From: Methylobacterium ajmalii
Lineage (GTDB): Bacteria > Pseudomonadota > Alphaproteobacteria > Rhizobiales > Beijerinckiaceae
Reading direction: 5' to 3'
Assembly: GCF_016613415.1 (NCBI RefSeq)
Contig: NZ_JACWCT010000164.1
Location: forward strand, 1-59,367
Length of the DNA stretch: 59,367 nt
Position 1 is the stretch's first letter. Each line of letters begins with the position of its first letter. Under the pieces are notes generated by a model. The model made no database searches, had not been told where the DNA came from, and saw only the letters and a list, made by a program, of their open reading frames with translations. Positions 24,661 through 34,091 of the stretch are shown here, one piece after another. A program made the position numbers and the translations under genes.

Positions 24661-27600
24661 TCACTCCGCCGGCAGCCGCCCCTCCGCCTCGTCGGCCGGC
24701 GCCGCCCGGCGGCCGCGGCGCAGGGCGAGGACCGTCCGGGTCACGCCCGTCCCGAGCCGGTCCATGTAGAGATAGAGCACCGGCGTGATGAACAGGGTGA
24801 GGAGCTGGGAGACCAGCAACCCGCCCACCACCGCGACGCCCAGCGGCTGGCGCAATTCGGCGCTGGCGCCGTGCCCGATGGCGATCGGCAGGGTGCCCAT
24901 CACGGCGGCGGCCGTCGTCATCATGATCGGCCGGAAGCGTAAGCCGCAGGCCTCGCGGATCGCCGCCGCCGGGCTCCAGCCCTTCTCGCGCTGGAGCACC
25001 AGGGCGACGTCGATCATCATGATGGCGTTCTTCTTCACGATGCCGATCAGCATGAGCACGCCGATGATCGCGATGACCGAGAGGTCCATCCCGTAGAGCT
25101 GGAGGGCCCCCAGCGCCCCGATCGCCGCCGCCGGCAGGCCGGTGAGGATGGTGAGCGGGTGGATGAAGCTCTCGTACAGGATGCCGAGCACGAGGTAGAT
25201 CGTGATGACGGCCGCGGCCAGCAGCAGGCCCTGGTTGGCCAGCGCGTCCTGGAACACCTGGGCGGTGCCAGCGAACGTCGTCGTGATGGTGCCGGGTACC
25301 CCGAGCGAGTCCTTGATCTCGGCGATGCGGTTGACCGCCTGGCCGAGCGCCACGCCGGGGGCGAGGTCGAACGAGATCGTCACCGCCGGCAGGAGGCCGA
25401 GCTGGTTGATCGAGAGCGGGCCCGGCACCCGGGTGATGCCCGCCACCGCCGAGAGCGGGACGAGCTTGCCGTTGGTCGCGCGCAGGCGGATCTCGTCGAG
25501 GCGGTCGGCGGTCCAGTTCAGGCGCGGGTCGAATTCGGTGATGACCTGGTAGCTGTCGGCGGTGCCGTAGATGGTCGAGACCTGGCGGGTGCCGAAGCCG
25601 GTATAGAGGGTCTGGCGGATCTGGTCGGAGGTGATGCCGAGCGCCTGCGCCTTGTCGGTGTCAACCGTGACCTTGGCCTGGAGCGCGGCGTTCTGCAGGT
25701 CGCTGGTGACGCCCGCGAAGATGGCGCGGTCCTTCGCCAGGGCCTCGGTCAGCCGCTCGGACCAGCGCTCGAGCCCCGGCCGGTCGAGGCCCTGCACGAC
25801 GTACTGATACTGGCTCTTCGACTGGCGCCCGCCGAGGCGCAGGTTCTGCACCGGCGTGATGAACGCGGTCAGGCCCGGCACCGCGGCAAGCTGCTGGCGC
25901 AGCTCCGCGATGGTCTTGGGCAGCGGCGGGCGCTGGTCGCGGTCCTTGAGCTCGACGAAGAACGAGCCCTGGTTGAGCGTGCCGGAGAACCCGTTCGAGC
26001 CGGCGCGACTCACGACGTGGGCCACCGCCGGATGGCGGGCGAGGATCACCTCGGCCTCGTGCTGGAGCGCGCTCATCGCGTCGAAGGACACGTCCTGGCC
26101 GGCCTCCGTCGCGATCTGGAGCTGGCCGATATCCTCGGACGGGAAGAAGCCCTTCGGGATGACGACGAACATCCAGGCGGTGAGCGCGACGGAGGCGAAA
26201 AACACCATCAGCACCGCGAAGGGCCAGCGCAGGCAGAGATCGACGCCGCGCTCGTACCAGGCCTGGATGCGGGCAAAGCCGCGCTCGAACAGGTTCTTCT
26301 TCTGGCCGTGCCCGGCGGCATCGGCCGGCAGGCGGGCGGCGAGCATCGGGGTGAGCGTCAGCGAGATCACCGCCGAGGCGATGATCGCGATCGTCACCAC
26401 GATGGCGAACTCGTTGAAGATGCGCCCGACGACGCCGCCCATCAGCAGCACGGGGATGAACACCGCGACGAGCGAGATGGTGATCGACAGGATGGTGAAG
26501 CCGATCTCGCCCGCGCCCTTCAGCGCCGCCTCGAACGGCTTCATCCCCTCCTCGACGTGCCGGACGATGTTCTCCAGCATCACGATCGCGTCGTCGACGA
26601 CGAGGCCGACCGCCAGGGTGAGGCCCAGCAGCGAGATGTTGTCGATCGAGTAGCCGAGAAGATACATCGCCCCGAAGGTGGCGATGATCGAGATCGGCAC
26701 CGCCACCGAGGGGATCAGCGTCGCGGCGAGCCGGCCGAGGAAGAGGTAGATCACGGCCACGACGAGCACGATGGTCAGCACCAGCGTGAACTGGACGTCG
26801 TGCACCGCCTCGCGGATCGACACCGAGCGGTCGTTGACGACGTCGATGGTGCCGCTCGCGCCCAGCTGCTCCTGGAACTTCGGCAGCATCGCCCGGACAC
26901 GGTCGACGACGTCGACCGTGTTGGCGTCCGGCTGGCGCTGAACGGCCAGCACCAGGGCGCGGGTGCCGTCCTTCCACGAGGCGATGCGGTTGTTCTCGAC
27001 CGAATCGATGACGCGGGCGACCTCGCCGAGTCGCACCGGCCGGCCGTTGCGGACCGCCACGATCACGTCGCGGAACGCATCGGCGTTCATCAACTGGGTG
27101 TTGGTCTGGATGGTGAGATTCTGCCCTCTCCCCTCGACCACGCCGACCGGGGTCGAGGTGTTGGCGTTCTGGATACCCGCCTGCACCTCGTCGACGCCGA
27201 TGCCGCGGGCCGCGAGCACGTTGGGATCGAGCTGGACCCGCACGGCGAATTTCTGGCTGCCGTAGACCAGCACCTGGCCCACGCCCGTGATGGTCGAGAG
27301 CGAGGGCGAGATCACCGTCTGGGCGAAGGCGTCGAGCGTCGGCAGCGGCGTCGTCTCGCTCGACAGAGCAAGCAGGATCACCGGCGCGTCGGCGGGGTTG
27401 AGCTTGCGGAAGCTCGGCGGGATGGTCAGCTCGATCGGCAGCCGGCGCAGGGTCCGGGTGATCGCCGCCTGCACGTCGGCGGCGGCCTGGTCGATGTTGC
27501 GCGACAGCTCGAACTCGACGGTGATCGAGGTGAAGCCCTGGTAGTTCGTCGCCGAGATCGTGGCGATCGACGGGATCGTGGAGAACTCCTTGATCAAGGG

Positions 27601-27795
27601 CGTCGCCACCGAGGCCGCCATCGATTCCGGCGAGGCGCCGGGGAGCTGCGCGGTGACCGAGATGGTCGGAAAGTCCACGGTCGGCAGGGCCGCGACCGGC
27701 AGGAAGCGGTAGGCGAACAGCCCCGACAGCGTCAGCGCGATCGACAGCAGGATCGTGGCGACGGGCCGGCGGATGAACGGGGCCGAGAGATTCAT
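24661..27795 (-). CDS. RND multidrug efflux permease, MdtB/MdtC/MuxB type
   Basis: A 1,044-residue HAE1-family RND pump, full length. It begins NLSAPFIRRPVATILLSIAL (first helix) and contains two large periplasmic loops. The proton-relay pair is in VGLVVDDAIVMLEN (helix 4). FIPVLLMGGVVGRIFNEFA and GIVKKNAIMMIDVAL are the repeat motifs. Such pumps work as trimers with a periplasmic adaptor and a TolC-type outer membrane channel. No channel gene is present here. Start: ATG at 27795, 4 bp after the adaptor stop, so it is the third gene of the tetR-adaptor-pump operon. Confidence 0.95.
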   Translation of the reverse strand: MNLSAPFIRRPVATILLSIALTLSGLFAYRFLPVAALPTVDFPTISVTAQLPGASPESMAASVATPLIKEFSTIPSIATISATNYQGFTSITVEFELSRNIDQAAADVQAAITRTLRRLPIELTIPPSFRKLNPADAPVILLALSSETTPLPTLDAFAQTVISPSLSTITGVGQVLVYGSQKFAVRVQLDPNVLAARGIGVDEVQAGIQNANTSTPVGVVEGRGQNLTIQTNTQLMNADAFRDVIVAVRNGRPVRLGEVARVIDSVENNRIASWKDGTRALVLAVQRQPDANTVDVVDRVRAMLPKFQEQLGASGTIDVVNDRSVSIREAVHDVQFTLVLTIVLVVAVIYLFLGRLAATLIPSVAVPISIIATFGAMYLLGYSIDNISLLGLTLAVGLVVDDAIVMLENIVRHVEEGMKPFEAALKGAGEIGFTILSITISLVAVFIPVLLMGGVVGRIFNEFAIVVTIAIIASAVISLTLTPMLAARLPADAAGHGQKKNLFERGFARIQAWYERGVDLCLRWPFAVLMVFFASVALTAWMFVVIPKGFFPSEDIGQLQIATEAGQDVSFDAMSALQHEAEVILARHPAVAHVVSRAGSNGFSGTLNQGSFFVELKDRDQRPPLPKTIAELRQQLAAVPGLTAFITPVQNLRLGGRQSKSQYQYVVQGLDRPGLERWSERLTEALAKDRAIFAGVTSDLQNAALQAKVTVDTDKAQALGITSDQIRQTLYTGFGTRQVSTIYGTADSYQVITEFDPRLNWTADRLDEIRLRATNGKLVPLSAVAGITRVPGPLSINQLGLLPAVTISFDLAPGVALGQAVNRIAEIKDSLGVPGTITTTFAGTAQVFQDALANQGLLLAAAVITIYLVLGILYESFIHPLTILTGLPAAAIGALGALQLYGMDLSVIAIIGVLMLIGIVKKNAIMMIDVALVLQREKGWSPAAAIREACGLRFRPIMMTTAAAVMGTLPIAIGHGASAELRQPLGVAVVGGLLVSQLLTLFITPVLYLYMDRLGTGVTRTVLALRRGRRAAPADEAEGRLPAE

Positions 27796-27799
27796 CGGG

Positions 27800-29095
27800 T
27801 CACTCGATCCGCGTGGGGGTGCCGGGAACGGACGCTTGGGCCTCGGCGGCGTCCTGCTGGCGCTCGCTGACGGGCAGGCCCGGGCGGACCCGGAACTGGC
27901 CCTCGACCACCACCCGCTCGCCGGGGCGCAGGCCCAGGCTCAGGGCGGCTCGGCCGTCGCGGGAGGTGATGACCTCGACGGTGCGGCGCTCCACGGTGCG
28001 GTCGGGCCGCACCACCCAGACGAAGCTGCCCTCCTGGCCCGGCTGCACCGCGGCCTGCGGCACCGTCACGGTGCCGGGCCGCGAGCCGAGATCGACCTCG
28101 ACCCGCACGTACTGGCCGGGCCAGAGCCGGTCGTCCTCGTTGGGGAAGAAGGCCCAGGCGGTGACGGTGCCGGAGGCCTGGTCGACGCTCGAATCGACGA
28201 AGGAGAGCCGGCCCACCGCCAGCACCGCCTCGCCGCCGCTGGAGAAGACCCGGACCGGGGCGGTGCCGGGCCGCGCGAGCGCCGCGCGCAAGCCGTCGAG
28301 GTCGCGCTCGGGCAGCGAGAAGGTGGCGCGGAGCGGCCGCATCTGCGTGATGGTGACGAGGCCGGTGCCGGCCGATTCGTTGCCCTTCACGAGGTTGCCG
28401 GTGGTCACCAGGACCCGGCCGAGGCGGCCGGAGATCGGCGCGCGCACGACGGTGTAGTCGAGCCGGACCTTGTCGGCGTCGATCGCGGCCTGGGAGGCCG
28501 CGACGTTCGCCGCCGCCACCTTGGCCTCGGCGGAGGCGACGTCGAACTGCGCCTGCGAGGCGGAGGAGCGGGAGAGCAGTTCGCCGACGCGGCGCACGTC
28601 GTTCTGGGTGCGGACCTGGGTCGCCTGGTCGCGGGCGAGCGCCGCCTCGTCGCGGGCGATCTGGGCGCGGAGCTCGCGGTCGTCGAGGCGGTAGAGCACG
28701 TCGCCCGCCTTCACCACCTGGCCGTCGCGGGCGAGCTGCTCGGTGATGACGCCGTCGATGCGCGGGCGCACCACCACGCTCGCCATCGGCTCGATCCAGC
28801 CCACCGCCGAGCGGGTCAGGGCAAGGTCGGTGACGCCCGCCGCCACGGTGGTCACCAGGGGGGGCGAGGCGGCCGGGTTGGCGGGCCTCGCCGCCGGGGC
28901 CGGCGTCAGGGCAGCGAACGGCACTTGCGCGGGGACCGCGCCGGGCGGCCGCTCGGGCAGGTAGCGGGCGAGGTCGGGCGGCAGCGCCGTCCGGGCCGTG
29001 GTCCAGGCGGCGTGGGTGTCGCCGCCGTGGCGCTGCACGAGCCAGCCCGCCCCGGCCGCGACCAGCGCCAGGAGAAGGAGGACGAGGCGGATCAT
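27800..29095 (-). CDS. RND efflux periplasmic adaptor (membrane fusion protein)
   Basis: A 431-residue adaptor with an N-terminal hydrophobic anchor (LVLLLLALVAAGAGWL). It has the split lipoyl domain (VVVRPRIDGVITEQL and LDYTVVRAPISGRLGRVLV) and an alpha-helical hairpin between, rich in Ala/Glu/Gln. The beta-barrel and membrane-proximal domains end at VSERQQDAA. Its start codon overlaps the tetR stop as ATGA, which implies translational coupling. It links the RND pump to an outer membrane channel. Confidence 0.94.
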   Translation of the reverse strand: MIRLVLLLLALVAAGAGWLVQRHGGDTHAAWTTARTALPPDLARYLPERPPGAVPAQVPFAALTPAPAARPANPAASPPLVTTVAAGVTDLALTRSAVGWIEPMASVVVRPRIDGVITEQLARDGQVVKAGDVLYRLDDRELRAQIARDEAALARDQATQVRTQNDVRRVGELLSRSSASQAQFDVASAEAKVAAANVAASQAAIDADKVRLDYTVVRAPISGRLGRVLVTTGNLVKGNESAGTGLVTITQMRPLRATFSLPERDLDGLRAALARPGTAPVRVFSSGGEAVLAVGRLSFVDSSVDQASGTVTAWAFFPNEDDRLWPGQYVRVEVDLGSRPGTVTVPQAAVQPGQEGSFVWVVRPDRTVERRTVEVITSRDGRAALSLGLRPGERVVVEGQFRVRPGLPVSERQQDAAEAQASVPGTPTRIE

Positions 29096-29730
29096 CGCGG
29101 GGCTCCTGTGGACGGCGCCGGCGCGCCGAGGCCGTGGAGGAAGAAGTCGGCGACCGCAGCGGAAGCCGGCGCGCGCCGGCCGGTGCCGTGCACCGCCATG
29201 CGGATGCCGCCGAGGATCATCAGCACCGCGAGCTCGACGTCCGGGACGGCGAGCTCGCCGGCCTCGACGCCCGCCCGCAACAGGTCGGCGAGCGCGCCGC
29301 GCAGGCCGTCGAACCCCTCGCGCAGGACGCGCCGGCTGCGCTCGCCGAACTCGGCGCCCCGCCCCTCGATCGCGGTCAGCGCCGGCGACAGGGCACCGAC
29401 CCGCTCCAGCACCAGCGCGACGGCGGCGCGCAGGCGGGCCGGCGCGTCGACCGCCCGGATCGCCCCGATCGCCTCGCGCAGATCGGCCAGCGTCCAGGCG
29501 AGGCCGGCGATGAACAGGGCCTCCTTGGTCGAGAAGTAGCGGTAGAGCGTGGGCTTCGCGACGCCGGCGGCGGCCGCCACCGCATCCATGTGCACGGCAG
29601 CGTAGGGCAGGCCCGAGAAAAGCCCCATCCCGGCTTCGAGGATGCGGCGGCGGCGCGCGGGATCGAGCGGGCGCGCGGCGGCGGCGTGCGCGATGTGCGG
29701 GCGATCGGCGTGGCGTGCGGCGTCGCTCAT
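29092..29730 (-). CDS. TetR/AcrR-family regulator of the RND operon
   Basis: A 212-residue repressor with the N-terminal helix-turn-helix AAVHMDAVAAAAGVAKPTLY and YFSTKEALFIAGL, the usual TetR recognition helix and following helix. The Ala-rich C-terminal part is the ligand-binding/dimer domain. It is the first gene of the operon with the adaptor and pump. A 26-bp perfect palindrome directly upstream indicates autoregulation, with release by a pump substrate. Start: ATG at 29730. Confidence 0.93.
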   Translation of the reverse strand: MSDAARHADRPHIAHAAAARPLDPARRRRILEAGMGLFSGLPYAAVHMDAVAAAAGVAKPTLYRYFSTKEALFIAGLAWTLADLREAIGAIRAVDAPARLRAAVALVLERVGALSPALTAIEGRGAEFGERSRRVLREGFDGLRGALADLLRAGVEAGELAVPDVELAVLMILGGIRMAVHGTGRRAPASAAVADFFLHGLGAPAPSTGAPR

Positions 29731-29736
29731 GAAGCC

Positions 29737-29762
29737 CTAACTGAACTGATGGGTTCAGTTAG
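29737..29762. promoter_or_regulatory. TetR-type operator, 10-bp perfect arms
   Basis: CTAACTGAAC and GTTCAGTTAG are separated by 6 bp, and the palindrome starts 6 bp upstream of the regulator's ATG. Its size, symmetry and position match autoregulatory operators of AcrR/TtgR-like repressors of RND pumps. A bound dimer would sit between promoter and start codon. Confidence 0.8.
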
Positions 29763-30132
29763 CGGGGTGGGGCGCCGCGCTGGCAAGCGCAGGTTTCCGC
29801 GACATAATAGCACGATAAGAAAGCGCTGCCACCGGGCGTGCCCCTGCATCCAGGCGGATCGGGCCGCGGAGTGGAGACGGGGCGGGCCCCGCGCACCGTC
29901 CAATCCGGATCGATCACGCGCGCGCCTCATCCCGCCCCAACGTCAGTCAGCGGCGGCGGCGCGTGATCCAAAATGCAGTCGAGTGGGCCGGACAGGACAT
30001 GGCGACACTTTTCGCGTCGTCGTCTCGACTGTGCCCCTTGCGGATCCCGGGCACTGCCGCGCGGACCCGGAACAACATCATGGGGTGCGACAATCATCGC
30101 TCGGAGGCCCGACCGGGCCTCCGGCACCCGCC
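29763..30132. other. Intergenic region between the RND operon and DUF4337 gene
   Basis: This 370-bp gap should carry the promoter of the tetR-led operon. A TATTAT hexamer on the minus strand near 29805 is a weak -10 candidate without a matching -35. No gene is seen; the frames are GC shadows. Confidence 0.5.
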
Positions 30133-30684
30133 TCAGAACAGATGGATCGCGTGCGGGGCGAACAGCCCGATCGCCAGCATGCCGATCCCCGCGATCCCCA
30201 GTGCCCCGCCCGCGAAGGCGAGCGCGGCGATGCCGGTGATCACCTGGGCCGAGGCCAGCACGATGCCGATCTGGAACGCGGCCGAGCCGAGCTCGTAATG
30301 GTGGTAGCGGGCGAGCGAGAGGTCGCGCTTGGCCTCGGCCGCCTTGGCCTTGGCGGCGAGTTCCTTGCGGCCGTCGCCGGAGGCCGGATCGGAATCCCAG
30401 CGGGCCATGGTCTTGGCCCACTCCTCGATCTGCTTCTTGACCGCCTCCGGGGAGGCGTTCGGCTCCAGCGCGATCTGCTCGCCCGCGGTCTTCAGCACCG
30501 TGCCGCGGATGGTGCGGGCCTGGAAGTACGCCCACTGGTTGGCGGATTCGACGTTGGCGCCGAGCGCATCGGTCTGGGCGCTCTTCGCCAGGGTCTCGCC
30601 GAGGGCGAGAAACAGCGCGAGCACCGAGATCAGCAGCGCGACCTTCTTGTTGGAGCTGTCCACCGCCCCGTGACCACCCGACAT
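30133..30684 (-). CDS. DUF4337-like membrane protein
   Basis: A 183-residue protein with an N-terminal transmembrane helix (KKVALLISVLALFLALGETL), a soluble helical middle with ANQWAYFQARTIRGTV and charged Lys/Ala coiled stretches, and one or two C-terminal hydrophobic helices (FQIGIVLASAQVITGIAALA, IAGIGMLAIGLF). This arrangement is that of the DUF4337 family, whose function is unknown. The second ATG (30684) is favoured, as GGAG lies 8 nt before it. Confidence 0.82.
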   Translation of the reverse strand: MSGGHGAVDSSNKKVALLISVLALFLALGETLAKSAQTDALGANVESANQWAYFQARTIRGTVLKTAGEQIALEPNASPEAVKKQIEEWAKTMARWDSDPASGDGRKELAAKAKAAEAKRDLSLARYHHYELGSAAFQIGIVLASAQVITGIAALAFAGGALGIAGIGMLAIGLFAPHAIHLF

Positions 30685-30933
30685 CGTCATCTCTCCCGAA
30701 CCAATCCGACAGGCGCGGCCTCGTCTGGCGAAACCCTGCGACAGGACGAAGAACCGGGGGCGCGCCCGATCGATGAAGCCGGCGGCGCCCGCGCCTTCAT
30801 AGCCGGGTCGCCGGGCGGCGCCAGCCCCCGCTTGCAGGGCCGCCCGGGAGCGGGCAGGCCTGCCGCACGGCCCCGCCGCGAGGGCCGGCCCCGAAGAGAC
30901 GCCCCGAAGAGACATCCCGAGAGACGCCCGACC

Positions 30934-31629
30934 ATGCGCCGAACCCCGTCCGCCGCCCTCCTCCTCGCCATCGCCGTGGCCGCGTCGCCCGCCCGCGCCG
31001 CGGGGCCGGACTGGCCCGACACCTATCTCTCCCGCGTCGAGGCGGTGGCGGTGGTGCAGAGCCTCAACGCCACACTGCTCGCGAGCCGCAGCGCCACCGC
31101 GACGCTGGAAGGCTGGTGCGGCGCCCACCGCATGGCCGAAGCGCCGCGCCTCGTCGCCCGGCTGGACCGGGGCGTCGACAAGCCGGCTTCCGCCGAGACC
31201 CGCAAGCGCCTCGCGGTCGGCCCCGACGAGCCCCTGCGCTACCGCCGGGTGCGGCTCGCCTGCGGCGAGCACGTCCTGTCGGAGGCCGACAACTGGTACG
31301 TGCCGGCCCGCCTGACCCCAGAGATGAACCGGGTGCTGGAGACCAGTGACACCCCGTTCGGCCGGGCGGTCTCGGCGCTCGGTACCACCCGCCAGACCGT
31401 CGGGTCCGAGCCGCACTGGCAGCCCCTGCCCGAGGGGTGGGACCAGGCGGCCCCGCCCGCCCCGTCCTGCGGCACGCTCGAGGTGCCCGAGCACCTGTTC
31501 AGCCACCGCGCGGTGCTGTTCACGGGCGAGCGGCAGCCCTTCTCGGAGGTGGTCGAGACCTACACCCGCGCGGTCCTCGACTTCCGGCGGGCGCCGCGCC
31601 CGGCGGACCCGGCCTGTCCCAGGCCCTGA
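30934..31629 (+). CDS. Secreted chorismate-lyase-like (UbiC/UTRA fold) protein
   Basis: A 231-residue exported protein; the signal peptide ends at ARAAG (about residue 23). By eye, the mature part follows the UbiC layout: LNATLLASRSATATLEGWC, then the strand RYRRVRLACGEHVLSEADNWYVPARL, the turn DTPFGRAV, and the C-terminal strand FSEVVETYTRAVL. An Arg and a Glu fall where UbiC holds its product. It is not the standard ubiquinone enzyme, since it is secreted and has an insert with two extra Cys. Activity is unproven. Start: ATG at 30934. Confidence 0.6.
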   Translation: MRRTPSAALLLAIAVAASPARAAGPDWPDTYLSRVEAVAVVQSLNATLLASRSATATLEGWCGAHRMAEAPRLVARLDRGVDKPASAETRKRLAVGPDEPLRYRRVRLACGEHVLSEADNWYVPARLTPEMNRVLETSDTPFGRAVSALGTTRQTVGSEPHWQPLPEGWDQAAPPAPSCGTLEVPEHLFSHRAVLFTGERQPFSEVVETYTRAVLDFRRAPRPADPACPRP

Positions 31630-31755
31630 CATCCTCCGCCGACGTGAGCGGGCAGCAGACACGAGCAGGCAGCAGACTTGCATCGGGGGCAGGAACCCCG
31701 GTGCTCCGGCGCCCTATGTCAGAGCCTGGACCCGGACGGAGGACGACCGACGCGG

Positions 31756-33423
31756 ATGGACACCACCCTGACCCTGCTCGACCTGTGCGGCGCGGTCGCG
31801 CTGCTGCTCTGGGGCATCCACATGGTGCAGACCGGGGTGCAGCGCGCGCTCGGTCCGCACCTGCGGCGCCTGCTCGGGGTGGCGCTCGGCAACAGGGTGA
31901 AGGCGCTGGCGGCGGGTCTCGGCGTCACCGCGCTGCTCCAGAGCAGCACCGCGACCGGGCTGATGGTGGCCTCCTTCGCCGGGGCCGGGCTGGTGGCGGT
32001 GGTGCCGGCGCTGGCCGTGATGCTCGGCGCCAATATCGGCACCACGCTCATCGTGCAGGTCCTGTCCTTCGACGTCGCCCGGGTGGCGCCGGTCCTGGTA
32101 CTGGTCGGCGTGATCCTGTTTCGCCGCGGCTCCGAGCCGCGCACCCGCGACCTCGGCCGGGCGGCGATCGGGCTCGGGCTGATGCTGATGGCGCTCTCGC
32201 GCCTCGTCGAGGTGATCACGCCCTACGAGGACGTGCCGGCCCTGCGCGTGCTGCTCGGCGCGGTCGCGACCGACAGGTTGATCGCCCTGATGCTCGGCAC
32301 GGTGCTGACCTGGGCGGCGCATTCGAGCGTCGCGATCGTGCTCCTGGTGATGTCCTTCACCCAGGCCGGGGTGCTGCCCTTCGAGGCCGGGATGGCGCTG
32401 GTGCTCGGGGCCAATCTCGGCTCGGCCCTCAACCCGGTGCTGGAGGGGGCCCGGGACGGCGAGGCGGCGGGGCGCCGGGTGGCGCTCGGCAACCTCCTCA
32501 CCCGGGCCGCCGGCTGCGCCGTCGCCCTGCCCTGCCTCGGGCTGATCGGGCCGCTCGCGGTGACCTGGCAGCCCGACCTGTCGCGGGCGGTGGCGGATTT
32601 CCACACCGCCTTCAACCTCGCGCTGGCGCTGGTCTTCCTGCCGCTGCTCGGACCCTTCGCGGCCCTCCTGCGCCGGCTGGTGCCGGAGCGGATCGACGCG
32701 CACGATCCGGGCCGGCCGATCCATCTCGACGAGGCGGCTCTCGAGACGCCGCCGGTGGCGCTGGGCGCCGCCGGCCGCGAGGCCCTGCGCATGGCCGACG
32801 TGCTGGCCGAGATGATGGCCGGCGCCGGCGAGGCGCTGACCGGCGGCGACCGGGCCAAGGTCACGGAGATCCGCCGGATGGACGACACCCTCGACCGGCT
32901 CAACGGCGCGATCAAGGCCTACCTCGTGCGCCTCGACCCGGAGGCCCTGAGCGAGGACGACGAGCGGCGGATCGCGGCGCTCGTCGCCTTCACCACCAAC
33001 CTGGAGCATGCCGGCGACATCCTCTCGCGCAACGTGATGACCCACGCCGCCAAGCGCCTGAAGCGCGGGCTCGCCTTCTCGTCCGAGGGCAGGACGGAGG
33101 TGGAGGCGCTGCTAGCGCGGCTCCAGGCGAATCTCGGCGCGGCGGGCGCCGCCTTCCTGACCGAGGATCCCCGCGCCGCCCGGCGGCTCGCCGACGAGAA
33201 GGCGGTGTTCCGCGACCTCGAGGCACGCTCGACCGAGGCGCATTTCCGCCGCCTGCGCGAGGCCGGCGGGAGCGCCGGGGCGGGGCCGGCCGAGGCGAGC
33301 GCCCTCTATCCCGATCTCGTGCGCGACTTGAAGCGGGTCAACGACCACCTGGTGGCCGGCGCCGCCTACCCGATCCTGGAGAGCCGGGGGGCGCTGCGCG
33401 CCAGCCGCCTCGAAGCTCCCTGA
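31756..33423 (+). CDS. Na/Pi-cotransporter-family protein with PhoU-like C-terminal domain
   Basis: A 555-residue protein of the NptA/YjbB type. The membrane half has two inverted repeats: LLQSSTATGLMVASF carries the QSS signature of the first, and AHSSVAIVLLVMSF gives HSS in place of QSS in the second. NIGTT and NLGSALNP are the paired loops. From about residue 345 the soluble part (EALRMADVLAEMMAGAGEAL...) is a PhoU-like helical bundle. It may export or import phosphate or another anion with sodium. The ATG at 31756 fits the first helix. Confidence 0.9.
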   Translation: MDTTLTLLDLCGAVALLLWGIHMVQTGVQRALGPHLRRLLGVALGNRVKALAAGLGVTALLQSSTATGLMVASFAGAGLVAVVPALAVMLGANIGTTLIVQVLSFDVARVAPVLVLVGVILFRRGSEPRTRDLGRAAIGLGLMLMALSRLVEVITPYEDVPALRVLLGAVATDRLIALMLGTVLTWAAHSSVAIVLLVMSFTQAGVLPFEAGMALVLGANLGSALNPVLEGARDGEAAGRRVALGNLLTRAAGCAVALPCLGLIGPLAVTWQPDLSRAVADFHTAFNLALALVFLPLLGPFAALLRRLVPERIDAHDPGRPIHLDEAALETPPVALGAAGREALRMADVLAEMMAGAGEALTGGDRAKVTEIRRMDDTLDRLNGAIKAYLVRLDPEALSEDDERRIAALVAFTTNLEHAGDILSRNVMTHAAKRLKRGLAFSSEGRTEVEALLARLQANLGAAGAAFLTEDPRAARRLADEKAVFRDLEARSTEAHFRRLREAGGSAGAGPAEASALYPDLVRDLKRVNDHLVAGAAYPILESRGALRASRLEAP

Positions 33424-33789
33424 CCGGCTCGGCGCGGCGCCAGCGCCCCCTCCAGCCCGGCCAAGTGCCCCCGGTCCAGGTGCCGCGTCGCCGCCTCGGC
33501 CGCATCGCGCTCGACGGCGCGGCAGCTGGCAACCAAGCGCTCGCCGAGCGGCGTCACCGCCGCCCCGACGCCCCCCGGCTTGGCCCGCCACCACCGGCTC
33601 GGCGAAGGCCGGGTTCAGCTCGTCGACCAGCAGCCACGCGCGGGCATACGACATCCCGAGCGCCCGGACCGCCGCCGAGATCGAGCCCCGTGCCGCGATC
33701 GCCTCGAGCAGGTTGATCTTGTCCGGCCCGATCCGGATCCCGGGAGCGAGGTCGATGCGGAGGTTGAGCGCGGGCGGAAGCGCGGGCAT
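33366..33789 (-). pseudogene. ModE-like winged-helix regulator, frameshifted
   Basis: The N-terminal part (RIDLAPGIRIGPDKINLLEAIAARGSISAAVRALGMSYARAWLLVDELN) is the LysR-like helix-turn-helix of ModE-type molybdate regulators. Around 33572-33577 a run of six G (minus strand) shifts the frame. Removing one G restores GGVGAAVTPLGERLVA and a natural C-terminus ending at 33366. It is either a recent pseudogene or a one-base sequencing error. No mod transporter genes are near. The 3' end overlaps the end of the convergent Na/Pi gene by about 58 bp. Confidence 0.75.
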
Positions 33790-34091
33790 GGCGAGAAGGG
33801 ATCTCGGGCGGCCTCGGGAGCGGAGGGCCGAGCCGACGCGCGGTTCCGCCAGCCTCGATAGCGCCCCGGCGGCGAGGGCCGGCAACCCTGCGGCGGGCGG
33901 GGATCGACGGTGCGATGCACGCGTCCGGCGGCGCGGCTCCGGCCTCCGCTTGACCAGGGAGCCTCGGCTCGGCCATGTCCGGTCCGACGCCGAGATCGCC
34001 CCGAGCCGGCACTTCTCGGCGGCGCCGGGCCCGGCCGGCCGGCGCGATGCCGGCAAGGTCGTCCGACAAGATCGTCCGAGGGGGAATCTGC
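33790..34091. other. Intergenic region upstream of the PfkB kinase
   Basis: 302 bp between the regulator pseudogene (minus) and the kinase (+). It contains both promoters by position; I see no clear boxes, repeats or gene. Confidence 0.5.

Noticed and set aside
25159..27870. 903-codon frame antisense to the RND pump
   Set aside because: Low-complexity Arg/Asp/Gly/His composition, no family signal, and complete overlap with a certain gene on the other strand.
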